Position numbers and translations under genes: made by a program. Of a stretch of 50,304 nt of DNA, positions 33,356 to 41,339 are shown one piece after another (within the stretch, counting starts at the first letter, position 1; the number at the start of each line of letters is the position of its first letter). The stretch lies in the NCBI GenBank assembly GCA_030041275.1, contig JASHOE010000035.1, positions 1 through 50,304 on the forward strand, given 5' to 3'. Source of the stretch: Streptosporangiaceae bacterium (GTDB taxonomy: Bacteria > Actinomycetota > Actinomycetes > Streptosporangiales > Streptosporangiaceae). The notes beneath the pieces are model-generated. The model was not told the origin of the DNA. It searched no databases and worked only from the letters and a program-made list of their open reading frames with translations.

Positions 33356-34263
33356 CGGCCGGCAGTAACCCCGCCGTGATCGAGACTCACGGGCTGTCGA
33401 AGCGCTACCGCAGGGTCACCGCTCTGAGCGAGGCCACTGTCACCGTTCCCGCGGGCCGGATATCGGCTCTGATAGGCCCGAACGGCGCCGGCAAGACAAC
33501 GCTGTTGCGGCTGCTCACCGGCCTAGCCACGCCCACTGGCGGAGACGTTGCCGTGCTCGGCTGCCGTCCCGGCCAAGACTCGGCCTTTCTGGCCGGCGTT
33601 GGCTTCCTGGCCCAGGAGATTCCGCTGTATCGCCGCTTCACCGCCAACGACCACATCGGCATCGGTGCGCACCTCAACCCGCGGTGGGACGGGGCTTCGG
33701 TGCGACGTCGGCTGGAGAGTCTCGGCATCCCTCTTGGCCAGCGGGTAGGCACGCTGTCCGGGGGCCAGCGCGCCCAGCTCGCGCTCGCGCTGACGCTGGC
33801 CAAGCAGCCAAAACTGCTACTGCTCGACGAACCAGTCGCGGCACTGGACCCGCTGGCTCGACGGCAATTCCTGGCCCACCTAGCCGAGGCCGTGGCCGAC
33901 GGCGGCCTGACCGTCGTGCTGTCCTCCCATCTGATCGCCGACCTGGAACGAACCTGTGATCATCTCATCCTGCTGGCCGCTTCCCAGGTCCAGCTGTGCG
34001 GCGACATTGACGCTCTCCTCGCCGACCATCAGGTTCTGGTCGGGCCAGCCAAGGACACCACGGCCATCGAGCGCGACCACACCCTCGTGCAGGCGGTGCG
34101 CACTCCCCGCCAGACCACCCTGCTCATCAGACGAAACGGGCCAGTCATCGACCCGGCCTTCGTGGCTTCCGACGTCGGCCTGGAAGAGCTCGTGCTCGGC
34201 TACATGGGCCAGCACGCCGCGCCGGCACCGGTACACCTGACCAGGATCGGAGAAGACCAATGA
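33352..34263 (+). CDS. ABC transporter ATPase of the GntR operon
   Basis: 303 aa. Walker A GPNGAGKTT (42-50), Q-loop FLAQEIPLYRRFTAND near 86, signature LSGGQRAQ at 135-142 and Walker B LLLLDEP at 155-161, then the switch His in VVLSSHL. The C-terminal about 90 residues are an extension seen in drug- or antimicrobial-peptide-type exporters. It overlaps the GntR gene and the permease gene by 4 nt each. Together they should form an exporter or a membrane-stress module. Confidence 0.94.
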   Translation: MTAGSNPAVIETHGLSKRYRRVTALSEATVTVPAGRISALIGPNGAGKTTLLRLLTGLATPTGGDVAVLGCRPGQDSAFLAGVGFLAQEIPLYRRFTANDHIGIGAHLNPRWDGASVRRRLESLGIPLGQRVGTLSGGQRAQLALALTLAKQPKLLLLDEPVAALDPLARRQFLAHLAEAVADGGLTVVLSSHLIADLERTCDHLILLAASQVQLCGDIDALLADHQVLVGPAKDTTAIERDHTLVQAVRTPRQTTLLIRRNGPVIDPAFVASDVGLEELVLGYMGQHAAPAPVHLTRIGEDQ

Positions 34264-35252
34264 CCTGGGTCGTCTGGCGCCAGCACCGCTACCAGGCGTA
34301 TTACGGCGTTGCCGCGCTCGCCGCGTTTGCGGTGCTGATGCTGATCACCGGCGTGCAGATGGCGTCGCAGTATCACTCCGAGCTCACGTTGTGCGCTGCC
34401 AGCCACTCCTGTGGCAACCTCGCGAGCACGCTGAACCTGGAAGCCCCAGGGCTCTCGGCGGTCGTCACGCTGACGGTGGTGGTTCCCTGCCTGCTCGGAG
34501 TGTTCTGGGGCGGACCGCTCGTGGCTCGCGAATTCGAAACAGGTACTGGCCAGTTCGCCTGGATGCAGAGCATCTCCCGCACCCGCTGGCTCATCGTCAC
34601 GATTGGCTGGGTGGTGCTCGCCGCCGCGGCCTGGGGCGGCGCTGTCTCGGGCCTCGTTACCTGGTGGTCGAGCCCGGTGAATGCCCTCGAGCAGCAGAAC
34701 TTCCAGCCGGCCCAGTTCGACATCCAGGGCATCGTTCCGATCGGCTACGCAGTCTTCGCGGTAACGCTCGGCATTGCCGCCGGGGCGCTGCTGCGCCGCA
34801 CCTTGCCCGCGATGGCCATCACCCTCGTTGCGTTCACGTTTGTGCGCCTGCTTGTCAGTGAGGACTTCCGCTCGCATTACCAGACCCCGGTAACCAAGAC
34901 CTTCAGCTTCCTGAACCACGCGCCGTCGTTGCCAACAGGGTCCTACTGGGAGGTCTCGGCGGGTCTCGTTGGCCCTAGCGGGCCGGTGCCAGGCCGGTCC
35001 GGACTTAACCTCAGTATCGACGGTGTGCCTATCAACCCGGCCCGCCTACCGTCCGCCTGCCGGAGCCTCGTCTTCCAGCACTCGCACAACTTCCTTTCCT
35101 GCCTGGCTGATCACGGATACCACGGCTTCATCAGCTACCAGCCCGCCGACCGGTACTGGGCATTCCAGGGCATCGAGACCGGCATCTTCGCGGCCCTCGC
35201 CGCCGCCCTGATCGCCCTCGCAGCAATCGTGGTGATTCGCCGTGACGCCTAA
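34260..35252 (+). CDS. ABC transporter permease of the GntR operon
   Basis: 330 aa with six membrane spans: the first around residues 17-37, then a cysteine-bearing extracytoplasmic loop (TLCAASHSCGNL), and VVTLTVVVPCLLGVFWGGPL. REFETGTGQFAWMQSISRTR is the coupling segment known from ABC-2-like permeases. It has a large extracytoplasmic domain before the last span with another cysteine pair (SACRSL and FLSCLADHG). The substrate is unknown. Confidence 0.9.
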   Translation: MTWVVWRQHRYQAYYGVAALAAFAVLMLITGVQMASQYHSELTLCAASHSCGNLASTLNLEAPGLSAVVTLTVVVPCLLGVFWGGPLVAREFETGTGQFAWMQSISRTRWLIVTIGWVVLAAAAWGGAVSGLVTWWSSPVNALEQQNFQPAQFDIQGIVPIGYAVFAVTLGIAAGALLRRTLPAMAITLVAFTFVRLLVSEDFRSHYQTPVTKTFSFLNHAPSLPTGSYWEVSAGLVGPSGPVPGRSGLNLSIDGVPINPARLPSACRSLVFQHSHNFLSCLADHGYHGFISYQPADRYWAFQGIETGIFAALAAALIALAAIVVIRRDA

Positions 35253-35331
35253 GGACCCGTGCCGAACGGCGGCCGGACGGTGCGTTACCTCCCGGCAGCT
35301 GACCCGAAGTTGCGCAGCAGGGGTGTGAATC

Positions 35332-35850
35332 ATGGACAGAGGCAGCCGGCACTATCCTCCTGGCGACATTCGGGTATCCGATGCGGACCGCGACCGGGCT
35401 CTCGGCGAGCTCGGCGAGGCGTTCAAGACGGGCCGCATCACGGCCGACGAACTGGACGAGCGATCGGCGCACGCCCTGGCCGCGAGGACCGGCGACGAAC
35501 TGACCGCGCTGCTCGCCGACTTGCCGGTTAGGCGCGCCCCTGCGACGCCGACCACCGCCCAGGACCGAGCCCGTGTTGCCCTGGCCGCCAGGGTTACCGC
35601 AGTGGCCGCCGTGGCGGCATTGTGTGTCACGGCCGTCGCCACCGCGGGTGCAGCCCTCAGCATGCTGGGACCCACTGCCCAGGAACGCGCGCTGGCCGGG
35701 GCCGTCGCTGCGGCCAAGGGAGCGCCGCCGCCTGTCTTCCCGCCCAGCCCAGGCTTGGACTGGGCCGGGGTGATGACCCCTACAGCAATCGCCGTACTTC
35801 TGATGGTGCTGCTCGTCCACCTGCGCGGACGCCTGGCCCGCCCCGGATGA
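35332..35850 (+). CDS. DUF1707 protein with two membrane spans
   Basis: 172 aa. The N-terminal DUF1707 domain (IRVSDADRDRALGELGEAFK, then GRITADELDERSAHALAART) is a helical module common at the N-terminus of actinobacterial membrane proteins. Two hydrophobic segments follow, at about residues 82-112 (VALAARVTAVAAVAALCVTA) and near 142-160. Function unknown. It lies 79 bp after the GntR operon on the same strand and may belong to it. Confidence 0.85.
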   Translation: MDRGSRHYPPGDIRVSDADRDRALGELGEAFKTGRITADELDERSAHALAARTGDELTALLADLPVRRAPATPTTAQDRARVALAARVTAVAAVAALCVTAVATAGAALSMLGPTAQERALAGAVAAAKGAPPPVFPPSPGLDWAGVMTPTAIAVLLMVLLVHLRGRLARPG

Positions 35851-35947
35851 CTGGCAACCCCGGATGCAGGCGCGCTCGACCTCGGCAAGGTGGCCATCAT
35901 CCATGCCGCTTAGTTCACACCGGCTCCGGGCGCTGCGGCTGCTTGGC

Positions 35948-36511
35948 CTAGCGGCTGCACAGGACCACACGCTCCCAGGCGGCTTGAACGCGCAGGTCAA
36001 TGCCAGTGGACCCGTCGGTCTGCTCCTTGAGGATGTCTGCGTGTCCGGCGTGCCGAGCGGTTTCTTCGATCATGTGAACGTAGATCCACCGCAGGGAAAC
36101 CTGACCCATGTCTGGCTCGGGCACTGCGTGATCCAGAGCGAACCGTGCTGCTGTTTGCCGTGACTGCTCACAGGTCTGCTCGTATTCCTTGAGCAGCGAG
36201 CTGACTGTTTCGTTCTCGGCGAGGTCCCAGCTTTCTTCACCGCCTCCGACGTTGGGGCCGACCTCGGCTGCGTCGCGGCCACCTAGCACTTGTTGGAACC
36301 AGCCTCGCTCGACCCCGATCATGTGCTTGATCAAGCCGGCCAGGGTTGTCTTCGACGGCACGCGTCGCCAGCGCGCTTCCTTCTCCGAGATGCCGTCCAC
36401 CTTGCTGACAAGAACCTGCCGGTGGAGATCAAGGAAGGCTTCAAGGAGCTGGCGTTCGCTGCCTTTGCTCACGGGTTGGTCGGTCGCAGGCGCCGAGGCG
36501 GGAACCGTCAT
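35948..36511 (-). CDS. DinB/DUF664-type protein (mycothiol-transferase-like)
   Basis: 187 aa four-helix-bundle protein of the DinB-like superfamily. LAGLIKHMIGVERGWFQQVL carries the first metal-binding His, and YVHMIEETARHAGHADILKE carries the two others in the HxxxH-like pattern. The DUF664 branch contains mycothiol- or bacillithiol-dependent S-transferases, which fits an actinomycete. The start is the ATG at 36511. Substrate unknown. Confidence 0.9.
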   Translation of the reverse strand: MTVPASAPATDQPVSKGSERQLLEAFLDLHRQVLVSKVDGISEKEARWRRVPSKTTLAGLIKHMIGVERGWFQQVLGGRDAAEVGPNVGGGEESWDLAENETVSSLLKEYEQTCEQSRQTAARFALDHAVPEPDMGQVSLRWIYVHMIEETARHAGHADILKEQTDGSTGIDLRVQAAWERVVLCSR

Positions 36512-36624
36512 GCTGGCACAGTAATCGCGTCGTCAAAGCATTAAGCCCGTCCACTGACTCAATGGCCGGTTGCGATGTTCCGCCCGCAGGGATTGATCGC
36601 CGACCGGGCGGCTTGGCCGTCCAG

Positions 36625-37224
36625 CTACGGCATCGACTCGTCGCGGCCGGGCTCGGTCCGATGTGCTGGCTGCAGGCTCCACGCCTCCCACGCCGCTGCC
36701 GACAGCCGCTGCCGGGCGGCGGCGAACAGCCATAGCAGCGCCGGGCCGTGCTCGGCGGCCATAGCCGCGCTCTGCCGGATCACGTCGAGCTCGTTGGCAG
36801 CGGTCAGCTCGAGGAATACGCGGATGTCCCGCTCGGGCGGCGTGCGGGTAGTACCGGTGAACCGGTCCAGGACCGGCACCGGGCCGTCTTGCTGCAGGTA
36901 CGGGTATACGGCTGCCCGGTTGCAGCTGGCGTACAGGTACACCAGTGACTCGGCTCGTGGTCCGATCAGCTCGGCCAGGACCGGACGCTCCGCCAGGCTC
37001 AGCAGCACAGGGGCGTAGCCGTCAGTGCCGTAGCAGGCGTGGCATAGTCCCGCCGCCTGCACCTCCTCGGTGGCCCCCCACTCCGCGAGCAGCCCAGCGA
37101 CCCGCCCCACATGCGCATAAAGCGTGCCGCCGGGGTGCTGCAAGCGGTCGGCGCCGCGTTCGAGCAGGAACGCGCGAATTCGAATCTGATGCCTTTCGGC
37201 GGTCACGGTGTCCTCACCAGTCAT
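36625..37224 (-). CDS. DUF6817-type protein
   Basis: 199 aa from the ATG at 37224; the frame is open far upstream, but that part overlaps the neighbouring gene in another frame. The sequence GADRLQHPGGTLYAHVGRVA, then LAEWGATEEVQAAGLCHACY, then GTDGYAPVLL and VYLYASCNRAAV matches my recollection of DUF6817, with His residues placed as in HD-like proteins (HPGGTLYAHV and LCHACYGTDG). That could mean metal-dependent hydrolysis, unproven. It follows the transglutaminase-like gene by 8 nt. Confidence 0.78.
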   Translation of the reverse strand: MTGEDTVTAERHQIRIRAFLLERGADRLQHPGGTLYAHVGRVAGLLAEWGATEEVQAAGLCHACYGTDGYAPVLLSLAERPVLAELIGPRAESLVYLYASCNRAAVYPYLQQDGPVPVLDRFTGTTRTPPERDIRVFLELTAANELDVIRQSAAMAAEHGPALLWLFAAARQRLSAAAWEAWSLQPAHRTEPGRDESMP

Positions 37225-37232
37225 GGGTCGTC

Positions 37233-37913
37233 TCAGGCGTCGGTGACCCGGCCCGGCTGCTGGCCGCCGGGCTGCGCGGCGGTGCCGCTCGAGGCCTGGA
37301 ACCGTGTGATGCCGTGATCGCGGGCGAACGGGTAGAGGCGGGGCATCTCGACGGCCAGGAAGCGCGCGGGGACGTCGTGGAATGTGCCGTGCCGTTTGGT
37401 GTAGCTCATCGTCGCGCCGCTGCCGTCGAAAGACTGCAGCAGCGCGTCGTGCTTGCCGTCGAAGGCCAGCGCCGGCACATTGGCGCGGCGGCAGGTGGCG
37501 GCATCGAAGGTGGGGCTCACGCTGACCCAGCGGCCGGCGAGGAACAGTTGGACGTAGGCGTGCCAGGCAAACACGTCGGTGCCCATCGCGGCCAGCAGCC
37601 GCGGCGAGGCCAGGTGGTTGCGGACATCGGCGAACCCCAGCCGGGCGGGTATCCCGGCGGCGCGGGCCAGCGCGGCGCACAGCGCAGCCTTACCGACGCA
37701 GTAGCCGTGCCCGGCTGCAAGCACGCTGCTGGCCCGGTAGATTTCCAGGTCCTCAAAGTCGCCACCCTCGTACTTCAGGTCGCGGACGAAGTAATAGACC
37801 GCCTTGGCCGACTCCGAACCCCTGTGAGCGTCGCCCCGCAACTGGCGTGCCTGCGCGGTGACCGCGGGGTGGTCAGAGTCGATGTAGTCGGCCGGGGCGA
37901 GGTAAACCGCCAT
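37233..37913 (-). CDS. Transglutaminase-like cysteine protease-fold protein
   Basis: 226 aa from the ATG at 37913; the frame is open to a GTG at 38012. The catalytic triad of the transglutaminase-like superfamily is visible: Cys in AAGHGYCVGKAALCAALARA, His in VFAWHAYVQLFLAGRW and Asp in SVSPTFDAAT. No signal peptide, so cytoplasmic. Such proteins act as amidases, proteases or have unknown roles. It is in one transcription unit with the DUF6817 protein and divergent from an AraC-like regulator. Confidence 0.88.
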   Translation of the reverse strand: MAVYLAPADYIDSDHPAVTAQARQLRGDAHRGSESAKAVYYFVRDLKYEGGDFEDLEIYRASSVLAAGHGYCVGKAALCAALARAAGIPARLGFADVRNHLASPRLLAAMGTDVFAWHAYVQLFLAGRWVSVSPTFDAATCRRANVPALAFDGKHDALLQSFDGSGATMSYTKRHGTFHDVPARFLAVEMPRLYPFARDHGITRFQASSGTAAQPGGQQPGRVTDA

Positions 37914-38059
37914 CGTCGTTGTCGGGAAGCGACCAGGGGGCGGACCTCCGGTCGGGTAATCGGCTGCCACGAGGTACCAGCATCTGCTCCGTTCGCGGTC
38001 GTTGTCTTGCACAAACCGGCCGTCGCGCTGTGCCCGCTGCCGGGCTGATACTGAAGTTC

Positions 38060-38863
38060 GTGGCGGTCCCTCTCCAGCCAGATGCGGTCCGGTTCAGGCC
38101 CGGCCAGCCCCTGGCGCTCTCGACGTACCGCGAGTACCAGCCCGACCCGGCCGTCATCGCGGCGGTTGCCTGCACCTGGCGAGCCGTCGCGGGCTGGCCC
38201 CGCAGCATGCGGTTGCTGCCCGACGGCTGTCTGGATCTCGTCTGGGACGGCCAGCGTGCTCGGGCCGTCCGTCCAGCAGCACGACCGGTCCGCCGTCCGG
38301 TAGGCGAAACCGCGATGGTGACGGGAATCCGGATCCGCCCGGGCTGGGCGGCGGCGGTCTTGGGCGTGCCGGCTCGTGCGCTCCCCGATGTCGCCGACCT
38401 CGCCGACGTCTGGGGCTCAGGCTCGGCGCGGCGCCTCGCGACAACGATCGCCGCAGCCACGACCCCGGCAAACTGTCGCACCGTGCTCACCACGGCGGTC
38501 GCGCGTCGCCTCGCCGACTCGACCGGCCCCCACCCGGCTGTGCTGGCCGCGGTCAGTCTCCTCGGCGAGCCGACCGCCACAGCTAGCGATGCCGCTGAGC
38601 GCGCCGGGCTAAGCCTCAGGCAGTTGCGCCGGCTGTTCGACGATCATGTCGGCTTGCCGCCCAAGGCACTGCAGATCATCCTGCGCTTTCAGCGGTTCCG
38701 CGCGTGGGGCGAGGTAGCCGGGCAGGAGCGGATGCCCCTGGCCCAGGTCGCCGCCGAATGCGGGTACTTCGATCATGCTCACCTGTGCCGCGACTGCGTC
38801 CGCCTCGCCGGCGTCGTCCCCTCGATCCTTGTGCATGCCGCACCAACGCAGAGGAGTCTGTGA
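38060..38863 (+). CDS. AraC-family transcriptional regulator
   Basis: About 267 aa from the GTG at 38060; the frame is open from 37919, but that part overlaps the divergent gene. The N-terminal domain (YREYQPDPAVIAAVACTWRA, then MRLLPDGCLDLVWDGQ) is of the DUF6597 type found in actinobacterial AraC proteins. The C-terminal double helix-turn-helix reads DAAERAGLSLRQLRRLFDDH, then LGLPPKAL-like GLPPKALQIILRFQRFRAWG and LAQVAAECGYFDHAHLCRDC. It probably controls itself and the divergent transglutaminase-DUF6817 pair. Confidence 0.88.
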   Translation: MAVPLQPDAVRFRPGQPLALSTYREYQPDPAVIAAVACTWRAVAGWPRSMRLLPDGCLDLVWDGQRARAVRPAARPVRRPVGETAMVTGIRIRPGWAAAVLGVPARALPDVADLADVWGSGSARRLATTIAAATTPANCRTVLTTAVARRLADSTGPHPAVLAAVSLLGEPTATASDAAERAGLSLRQLRRLFDDHVGLPPKALQIILRFQRFRAWGEVAGQERMPLAQVAAECGYFDHAHLCRDCVRLAGVVPSILVHAAPTQRSL

Positions 38864-38909
38864 AGTCCACCGTTGATTCTGTACGGTTCGCGTCTGCGCC
38901 CGACGCTGC

Positions 38910-38938
38910 TTGTAACGTAAGACAGTCTGTCTTACAGT
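38910..38938 (+). promoter_or_regulatory. VapBC-1 promoter with perfect palindromic operator
   Basis: A -35-like TTGTAA (38910-38915), a 17-bp spacer and -10 TACAGT (38933-38938). A perfect palindrome, GTAAGACAG-T-CTGTCTTAC (38917-38935), fills the spacer and touches the -10. This is the classical autorepression site of a ribbon-helix-helix antitoxin. Transcription would start around 38945, at the first base of the antitoxin reading frame. Confidence 0.88.
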
Positions 38939-38944
38939 GGCTGC

Positions 38945-39178
38945 ATAGCCGACACCATTACTATCCGGACCGACGAAGAGACCGAGCATGCCCTCGACAT
39001 CTTGACTGGCGAAGGCATGTCGCGATCCGCGGCCATCCGGCAGGCCGTGATCCAGGCAGCTGACCGCCGCGAACGCGCCACCCACTTGCGCCGCGCGGTT
39101 CTGGAGATAGACGTCGGCGAGCCCGATGGCATCAACGTCGCAGCCGAACTGGCCCGCGATCGGCGCGACGAGCGCTGA
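38945..39178 (+). CDS. Ribbon-helix-helix antitoxin (VapB-type), apparent ATA start
   Basis: 77 aa if read from position 38945. ADTITIRTDEETEHALDILT is the N-terminal beta-strand and helix of a ribbon-helix-helix antitoxin, followed by GMSRSAAIRQAVIQAADRRE and an acidic-basic tail (RDRRDER) for toxin binding. The expected first codon is ATG, but the sequence has ATA. No ATG, GTG, TTG or CTG lies in frame between the TAA at about 38918 and this point. The promoter would give a leaderless mRNA starting at that codon. The stop overlaps the toxin start (TGATG). Either the start is non-canonical, the gene has lost its start, or one base is wrong. Confidence 0.8.
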   Translation: MADTITIRTDEETEHALDILTGEGMSRSAAIRQAVIQAADRRERATHLRRAVLEIDVGEPDGINVAAELARDRRDER

Positions 39179-39570
39179 TGATTTACCTGGACTCCGCCGC
39201 CCTGGTCAAGCTCGTCCATGGCGAAGCGGAGTCGCCGGCGCTGCGGGCCTGGCTGACCGACCGAGCCGAAACAGGCTGGGTCAGTTCCGTGCTGGTGGAG
39301 ATCGAGTCGATCCGGGCCCTGGCCTGGTACGCGCCGGAAGCGGCAACCCGGCTCCATCCGGTGCTGGATCGGATCGACCTCATCGACCTGAGTCCCCGCG
39401 TCCGCATCCTGGCGCAGACCATCGGGCCGGCCACGATCCGTACGCTCGACGCCATCCACCTCGGCACAGCCCTGAGCATCCGGCGCAGCCTGACCTCATT
39501 CGCTACCTACGACAAGCGGCTACTGGACACCGCGATCGCCGCAGGATTGCCAGCCGATTCGCCGACATGA
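39178..39570 (+). CDS. PIN-domain toxin (VapC-type) 1
   Basis: 130 aa, PIN-domain ribonuclease. The acidic metal-binding residues are Asp5 (MIYLDSAALVKL), Glu41 (SSVLVEIES), Asp91 (RTLDAIHLGTAL) and Asp112 (FATYDKRL), all present. It starts at the ATG overlapping the antitoxin stop. Such toxins cleave tRNA or rRNA when the antitoxin is lost. If the antitoxin is not made, as its odd start might imply, the intact toxin would be dangerous unless another antitoxin neutralises it. Confidence 0.92.
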   Translation: MIYLDSAALVKLVHGEAESPALRAWLTDRAETGWVSSVLVEIESIRALAWYAPEAATRLHPVLDRIDLIDLSPRVRILAQTIGPATIRTLDAIHLGTALSIRRSLTSFATYDKRLLDTAIAAGLPADSPT

Positions 39571-39786
39571 CCCTCTCCTGCGGTTCGCACAATGACCACC
39601 ATGTGGCTCTCGAGCCCGCAGGTCCCGCCCCGTGGACCTGTTCAGTGGGGCTGTGCAGTGGGCCGAACTCACCACCATGCGAACCGCGATCTAGTAGTAG
39701 TCGGTAACCCGCTTTCAGTGGGTCTGCGCCAAACGCAGGCTGGGGCGGCGGCCCAGTGAGCTATGCCTGAGGGCAAGGCACGGTCA

Positions 39787-40224
39787 TCAGTCCAAGGTGC
39801 CCCTGGGCACGATCCACTTATGCGGCTGACCGGTCGTTGCGGCGATGTGCTCGAAGTCGGCGTCATAGTGCAGGACCACCGCACCGTGATGTTCCGCCAC
39901 GGCAGCACTCAGCAGGTCGACCACCCCGGCCGCCCGGTGATGACCCCGGGCCGCCATCCGGACCTGGACATCGCGGGCGCGATCCGCGATCACCTCACTG
40001 ACCGGCAGGACAACATAGAGTTCCCTGCGGCGCCTGGCGATTTCCCGGACGTCGGCCAGGTCGCGACCAGAGTAGCCCGCTTCCAGGTCGACGGTGACGC
40101 ATGTCGCGGCGGCACGATCGGCGATCAGCCCGGCGATGATATTGCGGACAACGGCGTGCTGGCTTCTGGCATGTGCCGAGGTATCGATCAGGTAGAGCTG
40201 ACGCTGGCCTGCAGGTACGGTCAC
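39787..40224 (-). CDS. PIN-domain toxin (VapC-type) 2
   Basis: 145 aa PIN-domain nuclease. Acidic residues: Asp14 (YLIDTSAHAR), Glu48 (VTVDLEAGYS), Asp103 (GVVDLLSAAVAE) and Asp121/Asp123 (HYDADFEHIA). The GTG start at 40224 overlaps the stop of its antitoxin by 4 nt. The module converges on the first VapBC pair with a 216-bp gap. Confidence 0.92.
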   Translation of the reverse strand: MTVPAGQRQLYLIDTSAHARSQHAVVRNIIAGLIADRAAATCVTVDLEAGYSGRDLADVREIARRRRELYVVLPVSEVIADRARDVQVRMAARGHHRAAGVVDLLSAAVAEHHGAVVLHYDADFEHIAATTGQPHKWIVPRGTLD

Positions 40225-40430
40225 CGCCGGGCCGCGCGCATGATGTCCGGATTGGTGATGTCGGGGCCCACCCCGAAGGCGTACGGGTCATCGAGCAGTT
40301 GCTCGATCCGGCGGCGGCGGCTGGCCACGAACTCTAGCGCCGCGTTCACCGTTTCCTTCTTCGTGGTCGTGCCCAGCTCCTTCGCTGCCAATTCCAGCGC
40401 CTCGTCGTCCAGGTCGATCATGGTCTTCAT
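40221..40430 (-). CDS. VapB-type antitoxin of toxin 2
   Basis: 69 aa from the ATG at 40430. MKTMIDLDDEALELAAKELG, then TTTKKETVNAALEFVASRRR is the typical N-terminal DNA-binding fold of this VapB group. The C-terminus (GPDITNPDIMRAARR) should bind the toxin. The frame is open upstream, but only this part is conserved. Two small palindromes lie directly in front. Confidence 0.9.
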   Translation of the reverse strand: MKTMIDLDDEALELAAKELGTTTKKETVNAALEFVASRRRRIEQLLDDPYAFGVGPDITNPDIMRAARR

Positions 40431-40470
40431 GTATATGACTATACAGCCGAATCTACACGTATGACAATAC
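40431..40470 (-). promoter_or_regulatory. Putative VapBC-2 operators
   Basis: Directly before the antitoxin ATG are GTATA-TGAC-TATAC (40431-40444) and GTAT-GACA-ATAC (40459-40470), two related inverted repeats with starts 28 bp apart. AT-rich tandem sites at this place fit autoregulation by the VapBC complex and contain the likely -10. Confidence 0.7.
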
Positions 40471-40537
40471 TGGCACCCGACATCAGCTCGCTCCGTACAG
40501 ATACAGGTGCAGGTCATCGGCTCATCGGCCGAACGGA

Positions 40538-40984
40538 TCACGATGCGAACCGTGACCTTGCCGTCATGCGGGACGTGCTCCCGGTGCGTTCGGAAGCGTC
40601 CGGCGAGATCTCGATAGCACGGCCGTCCCGGTCTTCGACGACGGCGCGGCATCCCCAATCCCGTACCTGGTGCCCGGCCAGCACCGGTGCTTCCAGGGCC
40701 GTCAGGGCCGCTACGGTGTCGTCGAGCGAGGTGACGTAGAAGCCGGGGAACGAGCTTCCCGGTTCGCGCCATTGCGGAGCGCGCCCGCGAGAATCCTCTG
40801 CGGCAAAGAGCGCGAAATGAACTCCGTTGATGTCGGTCGCGTAGTGCACGGGGCCGCCGCCGTGGTCTTCGTCGTGAAGCTGGAGTCCGACCGCGCGGTA
40901 AAACGCCCGTGCCTGATGGATATGGCCGGTGAAGAGTACGAGGGAAGAGAATTGCTCTGGCGTGTTTGGCTCGTCCATTGCCAC
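40538..40984 (-). CDS. VOC/glyoxalase-fold protein
   Basis: 148 aa from the GTG at 40984, or 146 from the ATG at 40978, which has a better-spaced GAGGAG. One vicinal-oxygen-chelate domain: FSSLVLFTGHIHQARAFYRA, then LHDEDHGGGPVHYATDINGV, then PGFYVTSLDDTVAALTALEA and VEDRDGRAIEI. It resembles bleomycin-resistance or glyoxalase-like proteins. It overlaps the preceding MerR-type frame by about 270 nt. Confidence 0.85.
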   Translation of the reverse strand: MAMDEPNTPEQFSSLVLFTGHIHQARAFYRAVGLQLHDEDHGGGPVHYATDINGVHFALFAAEDSRGRAPQWREPGSSFPGFYVTSLDDTVAALTALEAPVLAGHQVRDWGCRAVVEDRDGRAIEISPDASERTGSTSRMTARSRFAS

Positions 40985-41322
40985 ATCTCCTCGATGAGTT
41001 GCAGCAGTTGACCTACGGTAGGTTCGGCGTTCAGAGAGCGGCTTGCGAGGATGTCAAGAATCCGTGCTCGCACCGCGATGGCCCGGCGGATGCGCTCATC
41101 CACGACGTCGAGCTGACGTCGAAGCACATCGACGGGATCGGGCTGACCATCAAGGAGCTCCCCGATCTCCTCCAGGGCGATGCCTAGGTTTCGCGGCGCG
41201 ACGATGCGCTGCAGGCGAAGGGCATCATCGCTGGTATAGCAACGATGCCCGCTCTCGGTTCTCGGCAGCGGCGACAGCAGCCCGAGCTGATCGTAGTGAT
41301 GCAGCGTCCGTACATTAGGCAC
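40711..41322 (-). pseudogene. MerR-family regulator, truncated at the N-terminus and read through at the 3' end
   Basis: The frame begins at a GTG inside a short direct repeat. It starts directly with VRTLHHYDQLGLLSPLPR, the second helix of the MerR helix-turn-helix, so the usual first 12-15 residues are missing. RCYTSDDALRLQRIVAPRNL, then GIALEEIGELLDGQPDPVDV and the coiled-coil follow normally to QLLQLIEEMWQ. The frame then continues for about 90 codons of low-quality sequence overlapping the VOC gene, as if the natural stop had been lost. A MerR-VOC pair is a common arrangement, so the truncation is probably a deletion joining it to the MFS remnant. Confidence 0.7.
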
Positions 41323-41332
41323 GTATTAGGCA
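41314..41332. repeat. Direct repeat at the MerR/MFS junction
   Basis: ATTAGGCA occurs at 41314-41321 and 41325-41332, 11 bp apart, exactly where the truncated MerR gene and the truncated MFS gene meet head to head. Confidence 0.8.
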
Positions 41333-41339
41333 TGATCAA

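Noticed and set aside
38932..39459. Minus-strand frame of 175 codons across VapBC-1
   Set aside because: It runs antisense through both conserved TA proteins and shows no domain of its own.
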